From NCBI GenBank assembly GCA_902805475.1, contig CADCSX010000001.1, positions 2,790,001 through 2,854,000 of the forward strand: DNA of 64,000 nt. The letters run 5' to 3'. This document shows, one piece after another, positions 24,047-33,490 of this stretch (within the stretch, counting starts at the first letter, position 1; each line of letters begins with the position of its first letter). The position numbers were made by a program, and so were the translations under genes. The notes below the pieces were generated by a model. That model did no database searches and was not told where the DNA came from. It worked only from the letters and a program-made list of their open reading frames with translations. This stretch comes from Entonaema liquescens (taxonomy: Eukaryota > Ascomycota > Sordariomycetes > Xylariales > Xylariaceae).

Positions 24047-24852
24047 ATGGCTAGCGGCAACAGTGAAACAAGTATGCTCATTCTTGCTCTTATTGTTTTG
24101 TCTCCCTTGTCCACTCTAAGCAGAAATACTTAGCTAACCCCTCCATCTCTAAAATCACAGTCAACCTCGACACCCTGAGCGCCCAGCAGCTCAGCCAGGT
24201 GAAGAAGCAACTCGACGAGGAACTCGAACACCTCACATCGTCTTTTACCCAGCTCCACGCCGCCCAGTCTAAGTTTCGCGAATGTCTCCGCTGCGTTCAG
24301 GATAAGAACAAGTCGCCTGCTTTACGGGGTATGTCCACTATAACTATTGCTTGGCTTCGCCTAGCTGTTAGAGGGGAAAGGAACTTGATGTCTAAGAGAG
24401 TATAGAAAATAACTCGATCCTCGTCCCCCTTACCAACTCCCTCTACGTACGCGGGACTCTTTCAGATGCATCCCACGTAGTCGTCGATATCGGCACTGGT
24501 TTCTACGTCGAGAAAGTGAGCACCACACATAGCATGGATACGAGGAATATAAATATGTTGACTTGAGCGTATAGGATATTAAATCCGCGGCGGACTTCTA
24601 TGAGAACAAGGTTGGAGAGCTAGGGGCAAGTATTAAGGATCTGGAAGCGATTGTACAGGGCAAAACGAACAACCTACGTGTTGTCGAAGAAGGTATTATT
24701 AACTTAACTCTACGTTCCTAATCTGGATTTTCTCTCCGTTTTAGTAGCTAACTTAACGTGCGAAACCATCAGTTTTGAGGCAAAAATGGTCGGCGGAGCG
24801 GCGCAGCAGACAACACCATCATAAACAGTTAAGAGCTATGAGTTATCCATGA
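24047..24852 (+). CDS. GIM5: Prefoldin subunit 5 (alpha-type), C-terminus frameshifted
   Basis: One of the two alpha-class subunits of the hexameric prefoldin that hands nascent actin and tubulin to the CCT chaperonin. Exons 24047-24071, 24161-24328, 24406-24515, 24575-24692 and 24773-24852. Two helical coiled coils (around SAQQLSQVKKQLDEELEHL and DIKSAADFYENKVGELGA) flank the beta-hairpin region NNSILVPLTNSLYVRGTL with DIGTGFYVEK, the family hallmark. As read, exon 5 gives a 166 aa protein ending RAMSYP. With one more A in the run at 24,782-24,786 the tail would read RQKMVGGAAQQTTPS and stop at 24,822, about 157 aa, closer to the family. I therefore suspect a base is missing in the sequence. 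The prefoldin 1 gene lies 15 kb away. Confidence 0.92.
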
Positions 24853-24963
24853 ATGGATCATAACTCTTAAATGTCAGAACTCCAACGCCAAACTATCGAC
24901 GAATACGGTGGCCTTGATACATCCTTCATATCTCAACTTGTGGAATCAACCTGGATGGCGGGC

Positions 24964-26942
24964 CTAGATGAGGTGCTCCAAAGCATCACGAATTTCACCA
25001 ATTGTCTGTAAGAAATAGGCAACTCTGTCAGGGCCCTTAGGCGTCGTCAAACCTCGTCGGCTTTCAAGTAGATACTGCAACTCGTCGCCCCAGACGTTTC
25101 CAATTGCATCGTCTTCCGAATCCCAGTCTTCTCCAAAGATGCTGATTCCAACCTCGACCTTCGGCACCGCCTTGGCTCTCATGGCAGGGATGCTGTCCCA
25201 ACGGTGGCTGACTGCGATCTCGACGATGTACGACGTGACCTTCCATCTAAAGTGGTAGATCGTCTTGATCGCCACGTATTTAATCTTGTTCTCCACCACG
25301 ATAAGGGGCTCTAGCTTCACGTCAGGATAGACGTTGAGGTCATGTGGTCGCTCCGAGTTTAGTAGTTCGGCTTTGGCGGATCTTAAGTATTGGGTGACTT
25401 CCGGGAACGTCTTTGCACCCTTGTCTTCGTCGATACCTTCCATTTGCCAGTCGAGCTTCCTGGTAGCGGAGTCAGTTTGTATATGATACTAAGTTATTGT
25501 TCAGCAGTAGACTTACTTTCCAAGGCTCAAGTTATAAACATTAGCCTCGGCAGGGTTGGCGCCTAGTGTACTCGAAGTTACACGATAGAGCTGACAGGCG
25601 GCGGTGCCTCTTGATCTCCCACTAGTTCTCTTCTTGATTGGCACGTCAAATTTGGTGCCCTCGGTGCGCATCTCGAGGGCATACTGCGGCAAGACATCCG
25701 CTACCACGTTCGCCTGATTGCCAGTAGGTTGGAACCGACCTGTTACGTCGTTCCTGACAAAATCCAGTACTCTTTTGGCCAATGTCTCGTCACCGATCCT
25801 ATTCAACTTTTAGCAATACCGGCCAAACTTATAAAGACTTAGGGTTCGGGCGCTTACCAGTTCTTCAGCCATCCAGAGGCGCGAGGATTTTTCACCATGC
25901 GATGAAAGTCGTTGTATCCGTAAACTTCCTTGCCCTTCGGGTACTGTCGCAACATGTACTGGCCCAGGTAAACTCTCAGTGTCAATGACAACTTGAGACG
26001 ACCAGCTTTGAGCAGCGACTTGTAGAGATACTCATTTAGTTTCGCCTTGTATTCCTCGGAAGTTTGTACGAGCTGCAGGTTGGCAACGGCATCTTGGCCT
26101 GACTGTAGCGTTGGTCGTACTTCGCCCGAAATGGGGTTGATGTGTAGAATAACCTGAGTAGTGCTGTCAATCTGGGCCGGCGGCTCCATGAAAATGGTAG
26201 ATCCTCCGATGGACTCGTTGGAGATGAAATCATCAGCTACATCCTGTGCCAACTTGATGTATTCGTTAATATTCCTGGCAATACCGGTGATGGATATGAA
26301 GGAGCCCACAGGTGTCTCCCGAAGTTCTATCTTGTGGTTGCTGACTCGGCTTAGTTCTTTGTATACGGCCTCGATGACTCCGGCAGCTACTTCTGGGGTA
26401 TGGGAGACGATGAAATTGGCCTGAAATCATAAAAAGAAAGACTATATTAGCTGCTATTATTATTACGAGACAAGGCTGTTGGCGATGTTACGAACCTTCA
26501 CTTCCCGGTTAGGATCATCCAAACTATCCACAGTCTTTGCTGCGGCGCGCAAGCTGATGACCGACTCGGGGCCTTCTTTAATACTTGACATGCCCGGCTC
26601 AGAAGTTGCTCCGGTAGGCGCGTACTGTGCGTCAGGAGTAGCGGTATCCGCATAGGTGTTACCCATCTCGGAAGTTTGAGAGGCAATGTCTGTGTGAGTG
26701 TCGTCCATTTTGGAAGTCTTGGGGATGATCTTGTGTGTGGCATCTGCTTTGGAGGAGCCACCAGCTGCCTCGGGTGGATGAAGTTTGGAAGAGGGTCCGC
26801 AAATCTCGGCATGAAGAGTGGAAAAGTACTGACGTGCGGCTTGTCCGTTGCCGGATCCTCCAAGGAGAGAGTCCATGGAATATGCCAGATGATCGTGAGG
26901 ATCACCGTCGTTGGACTGGTCAGAACTGCTGAGGACAATCAT
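24964..26942 (-). CDS. Conserved hypothetical protein of filamentous fungi
   Basis: Four exons, 26472-26942, 25858-26420, 25517-25798 and 24964-25459, join in frame to 603 aa. Introns 2 and 3 have strong GTAAGC/GTAAGT starts; intron 1 begins with the weaker GTCTCG. The first 160 residues are polar, Ser/Thr/Asp-rich and probably disordered. After that the protein is ordered, with segments such as GSFISITGIARNINEYIKLA and VYGYNDFHRMVKNPRASGWL. It may be one of the fungal DUF7905-type proteins, a name given from memory and not checked. No catalytic motif, membrane segment or signal peptide is visible. The gene is convergent with GIM5 (111 bp between stops) and divergent from ORC1. The true start could lie upstream if a 5' exon exists. 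Confidence 0.75.
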
Positions 26943-27758
26943 GAGTTAGTCTTTCACTGACGGATGCAAGATGAAAAATCATACAGGATTAAAGATACAC
27001 ATACATGTCTATTAAGGGCTCCATTGTGATTCTTCACGTATATGTAGTTCAGGTTGCATAAATTACTATTCGGCGTCAGGGTATGTCCGTAGTCAAAACG
27101 GACGGATGACTTAAGACAATGCGGGAAAGAGACCGAAACTGATTGGGACAGTTCGGCGTTAAAGCCAAAAGACACAAATATGGGATTTCATATTTTTGAA
27201 AGACCGGCGTTATGGTTTTTTTTTTTTTTAGGTATCTAAGATATAAAAATGGCAGGAACTTGCGGTTGCTAGGGCTCTACAGGCAGGCAGCGTCGACCTG
27301 CACATTGCAGTACATTTGATTAGCACATTGCCTAGATAAGTAATATAGCCCTACTGCACCTGCTGCAATTACTATAAGACGCTGTACATGTAGCACACAT
27401 ATAAGGCAAGTACCCGCCTTATAGTGTTGTATAAATGCCAATATCATACCCCTGAGGATTAATTGATCCAATACAACCACGTGACTCCGCGAACCTGTCT
27501 TACGCGGGAAACCGCGTCTAGCTATAAGTTACCGCCGTCCACTTACCGTTCACTTACTAGACCACTTAAAGAAGCACCTACCGACGTTTGTTTTATTCTT
27601 TCATGTGTGCATTAATCAACTAATTACCTACGAACTTAATTGAGCAACCAAGATTCATTTATAATTCTCCCCAAAAAAAAGAAAAAAAAAAGAATCAAAT
27701 TCTTCATAATTATTTGTAGCTCTCATATCCACACCTCAATTTCAATTGGTCATTCCAG
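26943..27758. promoter_or_regulatory. Divergent intergenic region, hypothetical / ORC1
   Basis: 815 bases with no gene. There is a 13-base T run near 27,217 and purine-rich AAAAAAAGAAAAAAAAAAG at about 27,674-27,692, some 65 bases before the ORC1 ATG. A 20-base word containing GTAACTTATAGC-like A/T sequence precedes a CACTTA repeat (27,540-27,556). No defined site can be assigned. Confidence 0.4.
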
Positions 27759-30077
27759 ATGGTCCGCCGCTCTTCCAACGTCATTAAGGGGGTCGCCAGA
27801 GATGATTCGGATGACGAGTTAGGTGTTGATGACCACCCTTGGGAATGGATTTACCGGGAAGCTGAGCCATCTGCCTCGCCTACTAAGAGGAAGAGGAATG
27901 CTCATCATAGCATAGTGGGTGCCCGCATGGGTACCTTTGAATGTTACGTTGGCGACTGTGTTCTCTTAAAGGCTGAGGGCTCTAATGAGGCCTGGGTTGC
28001 CATAGTCGCCGAATTTCGCGAGGCAGACGAGGATGGGGATAAGGCTGCCAACTTTCTTTGGTTCTCTACTGAGAAAGAGATTCGAAACAGCGACCGGAAG
28101 AGAACCGATTTCCTACCGGTTAGTATTTAGTATTAATCTATATAAGCCCTTGTCACCTTCGCTAATTATCCCTGTTTAAGAACGAACTGTACATCACACC
28201 ATCTTCTGATGTAAATCCACTAGCTTCCATCAACGGCAGAGCCGTAGTCATGTCTCAGCAGAAGTTCCAGCAGGAATATCCCAGTGGGAAGGTCCCTCGT
28301 AGCTCACCCGGTTACAACAAAACCTTCATCTGCAGGAGAGGATGTAATACGAGGACTGCGACGTATACGGATGAGTTCATATGGGAGGATGTTTATTCTG
28401 GTAGAGAAGGAGATGTAGAGGACCTACTAGAACTGGTACGGAGTGGGACGAGGTCAACAAGAAAGCGGCGCAACCATGATACCTCTGCCTTAGAAACGGA
28501 CTATGTGGCTACCCAGCCAGAGAAAGATGAGGAGTATGCCTCTGATAACGGCGCGACTCGATCCGTCACTACGCCGAGGAAAAGGCAGAAGACAAAACAG
28601 ATCGTGACACCTTCTAACCGCAGGTAAGTACTCCGGTGCTTGTTCAACCATTCCCGAAAACCGTGATCAATCGTTACTAACATAAACTACCAGAGTCGTA
28701 GTTAAAAAGGCATTGGAATTCACCCCGCTTGCTACTCGTATCCTTTCTCCAAGCCATCACCAGTCTTCTCCTTTCCAGATCGCAAGGGCTCAACTACACG
28801 TCGCATCAGTACCCACTAGCTTACCCTGTCGAGAGTCCGAATTCTCCCTGGTGTACTCTCATCTCGAAGCTGCTATTACCGATGGTTCTGGCGCCTGTAT
28901 CTACATCTCTGGTACACCTGGGACGGGGAAAACGGCTACGGTACGAGAGGTGGTATCAAAGCTGGACGAAGCAGTACGATCCGACGAGCTAGATGATTTC
29001 ATATTCGTTGAAATTAATGGTATGAAAATAACAGATCCACATCAGTCATATTCCCTTCTATGGGAAGCTCTAAAGGGACAGCGAGTTAGCCCGAGCCAGG
29101 CATTGGATCTCCTCGAGCGAGAATTCAACAACCCTAGCCCCCGACGAGTCCCTTGTGTCGTCCTAATGGACGAGCTTGACCAACTGGTCACCAAGAACCA
29201 AAGCGTTATGTATAATTTCTTCAACTGGCCCGGGCTGAGACACTCGCGACTTATTGTGCTTGCAGTGGCTAATACGATGGACCTTCCGGAAAGAACGCTT
29301 AGCAACAAAATCAGCAGCCGTCTGGGACTAACACGTATCACATTCCCGGGCTACAACCACGAACAGCTCATGAAGATCATCCAATCCCGGTTAGAGGGTG
29401 TCCCGGGTAACATTGTCGAACCAGATGCTGTCCAGTTTGCTAGCCGCAAAGTTGCTGCTGTCAGTGGTGACGCGCGTCGCGCTCTCGATATCTGCAGGCG
29501 AGCAGTAGAGCTGGCTGAAGCCGATGTTAAGGGTGCGGAACCTGACCCAGGAACTCCGAGCAAGAGGGCGAAGGCGAAGACTGGCGAAGCGGACAAAGCA
29601 AAGAGCTCCCGGGGTAAGGTTACGATAGCGACGGTGAAGCGAGCGATCAATGAAGCCACTACAAGTCCTCTACAACAGTATTTACGAGCACTCCCGTTTG
29701 CATCTAAGCTAATTCTGGCATCCCTTTTGGTGAGAAACGAGCGGACGGGCCTGCCCGATAGTACTTACGGCGATGTGATGGAGGAGATGAACCGGGCTCT
29801 CGTATTAGACGCGGGAAGCCGTCGAGTTGGTTTATTAGGACACACAACGGATAAAGATCCTAAGACGGATATGAGCGCACGGAAGAAAGAACAGAAGCTT
29901 CCTAGACCGGCAGGCATTAGTACAGCTGCCGTTGATCTCACGGGGGCTGGAATTATTATCCTGGAAGGCCAGAGAGCAGAGCGGCCGAGCAAGATCAGGC
30001 TTGCTGTAGGCGATGAAGAGATCAAGCTTGCATTTCGAGACGACCCTGAGATTCGGGCGCTGGGTATAGCATTCTAA
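27759..30077 (+). CDS. ORC1: Origin recognition complex subunit 1
   Basis: The ATPase subunit of ORC, which binds replication origins and loads MCM with Cdc6. Exons 27759-28118, 28181-28623 and 28694-30077 give 728 aa. The N-terminal 200 residues form a BAH domain (chromatin reader), including GTFECYVGDCVLLKAEG and NELYITPSSDV. A basic linker with KRKR and PRKRQKTK follows. The AAA+ module has Walker A GTPGTGKT (about residues 341-348), Walker B VVLMDELDQL (about 423-432) and sensor-2 region SGDARRALDICRRAVELAE. The C-terminus is the winged-helix domain. Length is normal for fungal Orc1. A short insert after sensor 2 (AEPDPGTPSKRAKAKTGEAD) is Lys/Ala-rich. It ends 155 bp from the stop of convergent PRP46. 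Confidence 0.95.
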
Positions 30078-30231
30078 TGTACAGATAGTACCAAAACCAA
30101 GATTTACGACGTTAATACCCCCTAATAGTTATCATCTGTTTCCATCCTTCGTAGCACAGATTGTCTATACTAAAAACACCCCTTAAGTGCTGGCAATAAA
30201 ATACAATTACGCAAAAAATTTTTACTCCTAA

Positions 30232-31680
30232 TTAATACTTTTGTCTCCCCAGCGTAGGCTTCCACTCAAGCGGATGCGTCTCCGGTGTCGCCTTCTCATC
30301 CTGCTTCCATATTTTGATCGTCTTATCCGCCTCACCGACGATAAGACGCATGCCCGTGCGGTCGAACGTCGAGCTCATGATACCCGCCTCGGCGTCTAGG
30401 GAGCCGGGCTGGGCGATAGAATCCAAGGCCTGGAAGCGGTGGCCCGTCTTCCAGTCCCAGAAGCTCATGGAGCCGTTATCGCCACCGGAGAACAGAACGT
30501 CCTCGTTGACGGCGAGGGAGTTGATGATGGCGTTGTGGCCGTCGAAATTCCCCATGAAGGCTCCCTCGGGACACTTCCACTGCTTGATACTACCCGTACT
30601 TCCCGTGGCAAAGGTGAACTCGCTGGGGTGTAGAGCTAAGGCGCGGACGCCCTTCTTGTGGTGGGTAAGGACGCCCATGGTCTTGCCGGCGGCGAGATCC
30701 CACAGGCGCACGGTGGAGTCGAGAGAGGCGGATATGACTTGCGGGTCGGCTTCTTGACACTTGACGTCTGCGACGGTGCCCTTGTGTCCGGATAGCACGT
30801 GGATGTTGCTGCGGGTGCGCATGTCCCAGACTCGGGCTACGCCGTCTCGCCCACCCGTGACTAGGACATCTAACGTAGGGTGTAGAGAGAGTGTGTATAC
30901 ACCGCTTAGATGTCCGTGATAATGTCTGATGACCTTGTTCGTCTCTAAATCCCAACATTTCACCATCTTGTCCTCTCCGCAGGAGAATAAATACGGGTGT
31001 CGAGGGGACACCGCGAGGCCTCGCACGGTGGAAATGTGCCCCGTCAACGTCAGTCTCAGGTTTCCAGTTGCCAAGTCCCAGATCTTGATAGTGCGATCAC
31101 CAGCGCCGCTAGCAAACCACTGATTGTGCGGCTCGACGGCTAAGGCCCGAACCCAGCCTAGATGGCCCGAGATGACTCTCATGAGCTTCCATGGGGGGTG
31201 CCAGTCGGGCTTGGGTTGATGTGTAGCCTGCGCTCGGGCAACGCTTAGGGACTGTGATGTCGAAGCACTCGAAGTAGCTCCTCGGGAGGGTTTTTGTAGA
31301 TGGACCAGAGCGTTGGAATTGGATGGGAGTTTATTCGAACCGGAGGAGGATTGCGCGATGCCCTCGATTAGCTTCTGCGCCTTGTGGTCCTCTGGTGCGG
31401 CTGGGGGTTCGTTCACAGCTGGTTTCTTGCCCTTCTTCCTAGCGCTCATGGCGCTCGCTTGCTTCTGAGCGAGGGCTGGGGGTAGTTCTCGCACATCTTG
31501 GTATTCGGCGTGGAGTCGGATGGACAGAGCATCTTTCTCGCGTTGTGGTTCGAGCGCGTCGTCGGTTAGCTTGATTTTCTTGCGCGCCGACTCGCCAGAC
31601 GACGGATCTGCGAAGATGGATTTTGAACGCCGGGCATTCTCTAAAACGAGAGATTTAAGATCGGTCCTACCGACCTCCAT
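30232..31680 (-). CDS. PRP46: Pre-mRNA splicing factor PRP46/PLRG1 (WD40)
   Basis: Member of the Prp19-associated (NTC) complex of the spliceosome. Single exon, 482 aa. The first 165 residues are basic and disordered. From WKLMRVISGHLGWVRALAVE (about residue 166) seven WD40 repeats follow, each ending in forms such as IKIWDLATG, VKCWDLETN, ARVWDMRTR, VRLWDLAAG and IKIWKQDEK, closing the propeller near residue 465. The seven-blade C-terminal array after a disordered head, and the first blade HLGWVRALAVEP...FASGAGDRTIKIWDL, identify the Prp46/Prl1 family. The lack of introns contrasts with the intron-rich neighbours. It is convergent with ORC1. Confidence 0.95.
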   Translation of the reverse strand: MEVGRTDLKSLVLENARRSKSIFADPSSGESARKKIKLTDDALEPQREKDALSIRLHAEYQDVRELPPALAQKQASAMSARKKGKKPAVNEPPAAPEDHKAQKLIEGIAQSSSGSNKLPSNSNALVHLQKPSRGATSSASTSQSLSVARAQATHQPKPDWHPPWKLMRVISGHLGWVRALAVEPHNQWFASGAGDRTIKIWDLATGNLRLTLTGHISTVRGLAVSPRHPYLFSCGEDKMVKCWDLETNKVIRHYHGHLSGVYTLSLHPTLDVLVTGGRDGVARVWDMRTRSNIHVLSGHKGTVADVKCQEADPQVISASLDSTVRLWDLAAGKTMGVLTHHKKGVRALALHPSEFTFATGSTGSIKQWKCPEGAFMGNFDGHNAIINSLAVNEDVLFSGGDNGSMSFWDWKTGHRFQALDSIAQPGSLDAEAGIMSSTFDRTGMRLIVGEADKTIKIWKQDEKATPETHPLEWKPTLGRQKY

Positions 31681-32273
31681 CGTGATCGCCGGCTATATAA
31701 TGTTGTGTGGATGTTGGATCAAGTTACAAGGTGGCGGTGATGATTAGTGATGATTAGTGATGATGGCGAAAGTTTGGAGCAATTGGTTTAACAAATGTTT
31801 AGACTGAAGCATTAGATCTAGGCCAGGTACAAGTTGATAAGCACTATCGATAATGCTTGGATGTATACTGTATCTCCCGTTAATTGAATATGACCTTGCT
31901 TTACGGATATCCGCAGAGAACCCACTTTCCTCTTGTGAGCCGCCATGTACATTACCCAGGTATGTACGGATCCGTACTTCAGCCAAGAGTACGTAGATAC
32001 TTGCGATGCTCGAACGCGAATGACGCTCTCCCTCAGAAATCCAAACCAAAGAGAAATCATATTCATCCGCTCCTCGACAAACACATTAAACGGTAATTTT
32101 TACTCAGAGAGATTATCCAGCTTAGGCAATACTTGCGTTCAAATAACGTCTTATATGGAGATGGTTATAACTTTGATTTGAGGATTATCATACTTACACG
32201 AACCGCCCCGGAACTTCACGGAATCAACCAGGCATCTAGGGGCCATCTTCACTCATTTCGGATAGTGTTCGAT
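31681..32273. promoter_or_regulatory. Divergent intergenic region, PRP46 / NAS6
   Basis: 593 bases separate the start codons. A triple GTGATGATTA tandem lies at about 31,737-31,760, near the PRP46 start. Overlapping frames of about 100 codons in both directions (31,744-32,181) show no family features and are not called. Confidence 0.45.
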
Positions 32274-33363
32274 ATGGATTCTGATCAGTCAAAATATGCT
32301 ATTCATGCCGCAGCTCGAGAAGGAAAAGGTAAGGCTTTCATTTTGATATTATTAAGTCTCTCTTGTATTTGCTTGTTAACTCACTTCATTTATAGTAACT
32401 GTTGTCGAGTCCTTACTAAACGTAAGCTCATGAAATACACCTGTCCTGTGATATTTCGGTAATCTAAGAAGCTCAACAGGCAGACCCCAAATTAGCCCGT
32501 CTCAAGGATGATGATGGCCGCCTTCCTATACACTGGGCCGCATCTGCAAACAACCTACCCATAGTTCTGATGTTAGCCCAGCAGAAGGACTTTGATCCAG
32601 ATGTCGAAGTGAGCAATAACCTATTGGCCTGTATCACATCATCGGCTTCATGTATCTGACAACCCTTAGGATGACAGTGGTTGGACCCCATTGATGATTG
32701 CGGCGAGCGTAAAAGACGGCGACGCAATAGTCGACCTCCTACTGTCCAGGGGCGCCGATGTAAACCAGAAGAGTAAGTCTTACCCCTAAATATCAAATTT
32801 ATGATGTTCAAAAGCTTACTTTGACAGACCATAATGGACAGGTGCGTTATTAAGTTATATGATATTAATACATTAAACTATGTTATAGCCAAGTTATTAA
32901 TGCCACCACAGACAGCTCTTCACTTCGTCGCTTCCAAGAGTAATCTCGAGGTAGCCCGCAAGCTCCTCGATCACAACCCCCCGGCCTCCACACGAGTCAG
33001 GGACAAGCGCGGCCAGTATCCGCTCCACCGGGCGGCAGCCGTTGGATCAGCGCCCATGGTTAACCTACTCCTACAAAATAAAAGCCCACTGAACGCTACC
33101 GATAACTCAGGATATACGGCTCTACATCATGCTGTTGCCGAGGGTCACGGTTAGTTATCTTACATAGCTGCTCAATGTTTGTAGTGCATTGTGGATGGCA
33201 TGGCTAATAACAAGCAGGAGATACAGCGGTGGCCTTACTCAAGGCCGGTGCCGAATTCGACAAGCGAGACTCAGACGGATATCTAGCATTAGATCTTGCA
33301 CCCGACAAAGAGGTTCGCAAGTACATCGAGCGAGGAGCTGAAAATGAGGGAATAGACCTATAA
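32274..33363 (+). CDS. NAS6: Ankyrin-repeat proteasome assembly chaperone, gankyrin-like
   Basis: Nas6/gankyrin binds the Rpt3 ATPase and helps assemble the 19S proteasome base. Seven exons, 32274-32328, 32396-32421, 32480-32608, 32670-32772, 32828-32841, 32912-33149 and 33218-33363, give 236 aa. The protein is almost entirely ankyrin repeats: YAIHAAAREGK, GRLPIHWAASANNLPIV, GWTPLMIAASVKDGDAIVDL, GQTALHFVASKSNLEVARKL, GQYPLHRAAAVGSAPMVNLL and GYTALHHAVAEGHGDTAVAL. Total length and repeat number match Nas6. Exon 5 is only 14 nt (codes NHNGQ), and exon 2 is 26 nt. Other short ankyrin proteins are possible, but size and repeat count favour Nas6. Its stop is 127 bp from the stop of the convergent Golgi gene. 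Confidence 0.87.
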
Positions 33364-33490
33364 ATAGGTCCCATGGGTGTTGACTATTTGTCATTGATTG
33401 AGTATGCTATCTACTCATAGTATCCCACGTCTTATACCCCAAGAGGTTTAACTTGGGTATAATATAATTCCCAGGCAGGTCATCACCTCC

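Noticed and set aside
24773..24852. Programmed frameshifting as explanation of the prefoldin and other breaks
   Set aside because: No slippery heptamer plus downstream structure is evident, and the same pattern in five unrelated genes fits run-length error better.
31744..32181. Overlapping frames on both strands between PRP46 and NAS6
   Set aside because: Occupy a normal divergent promoter region and lack any family signal.
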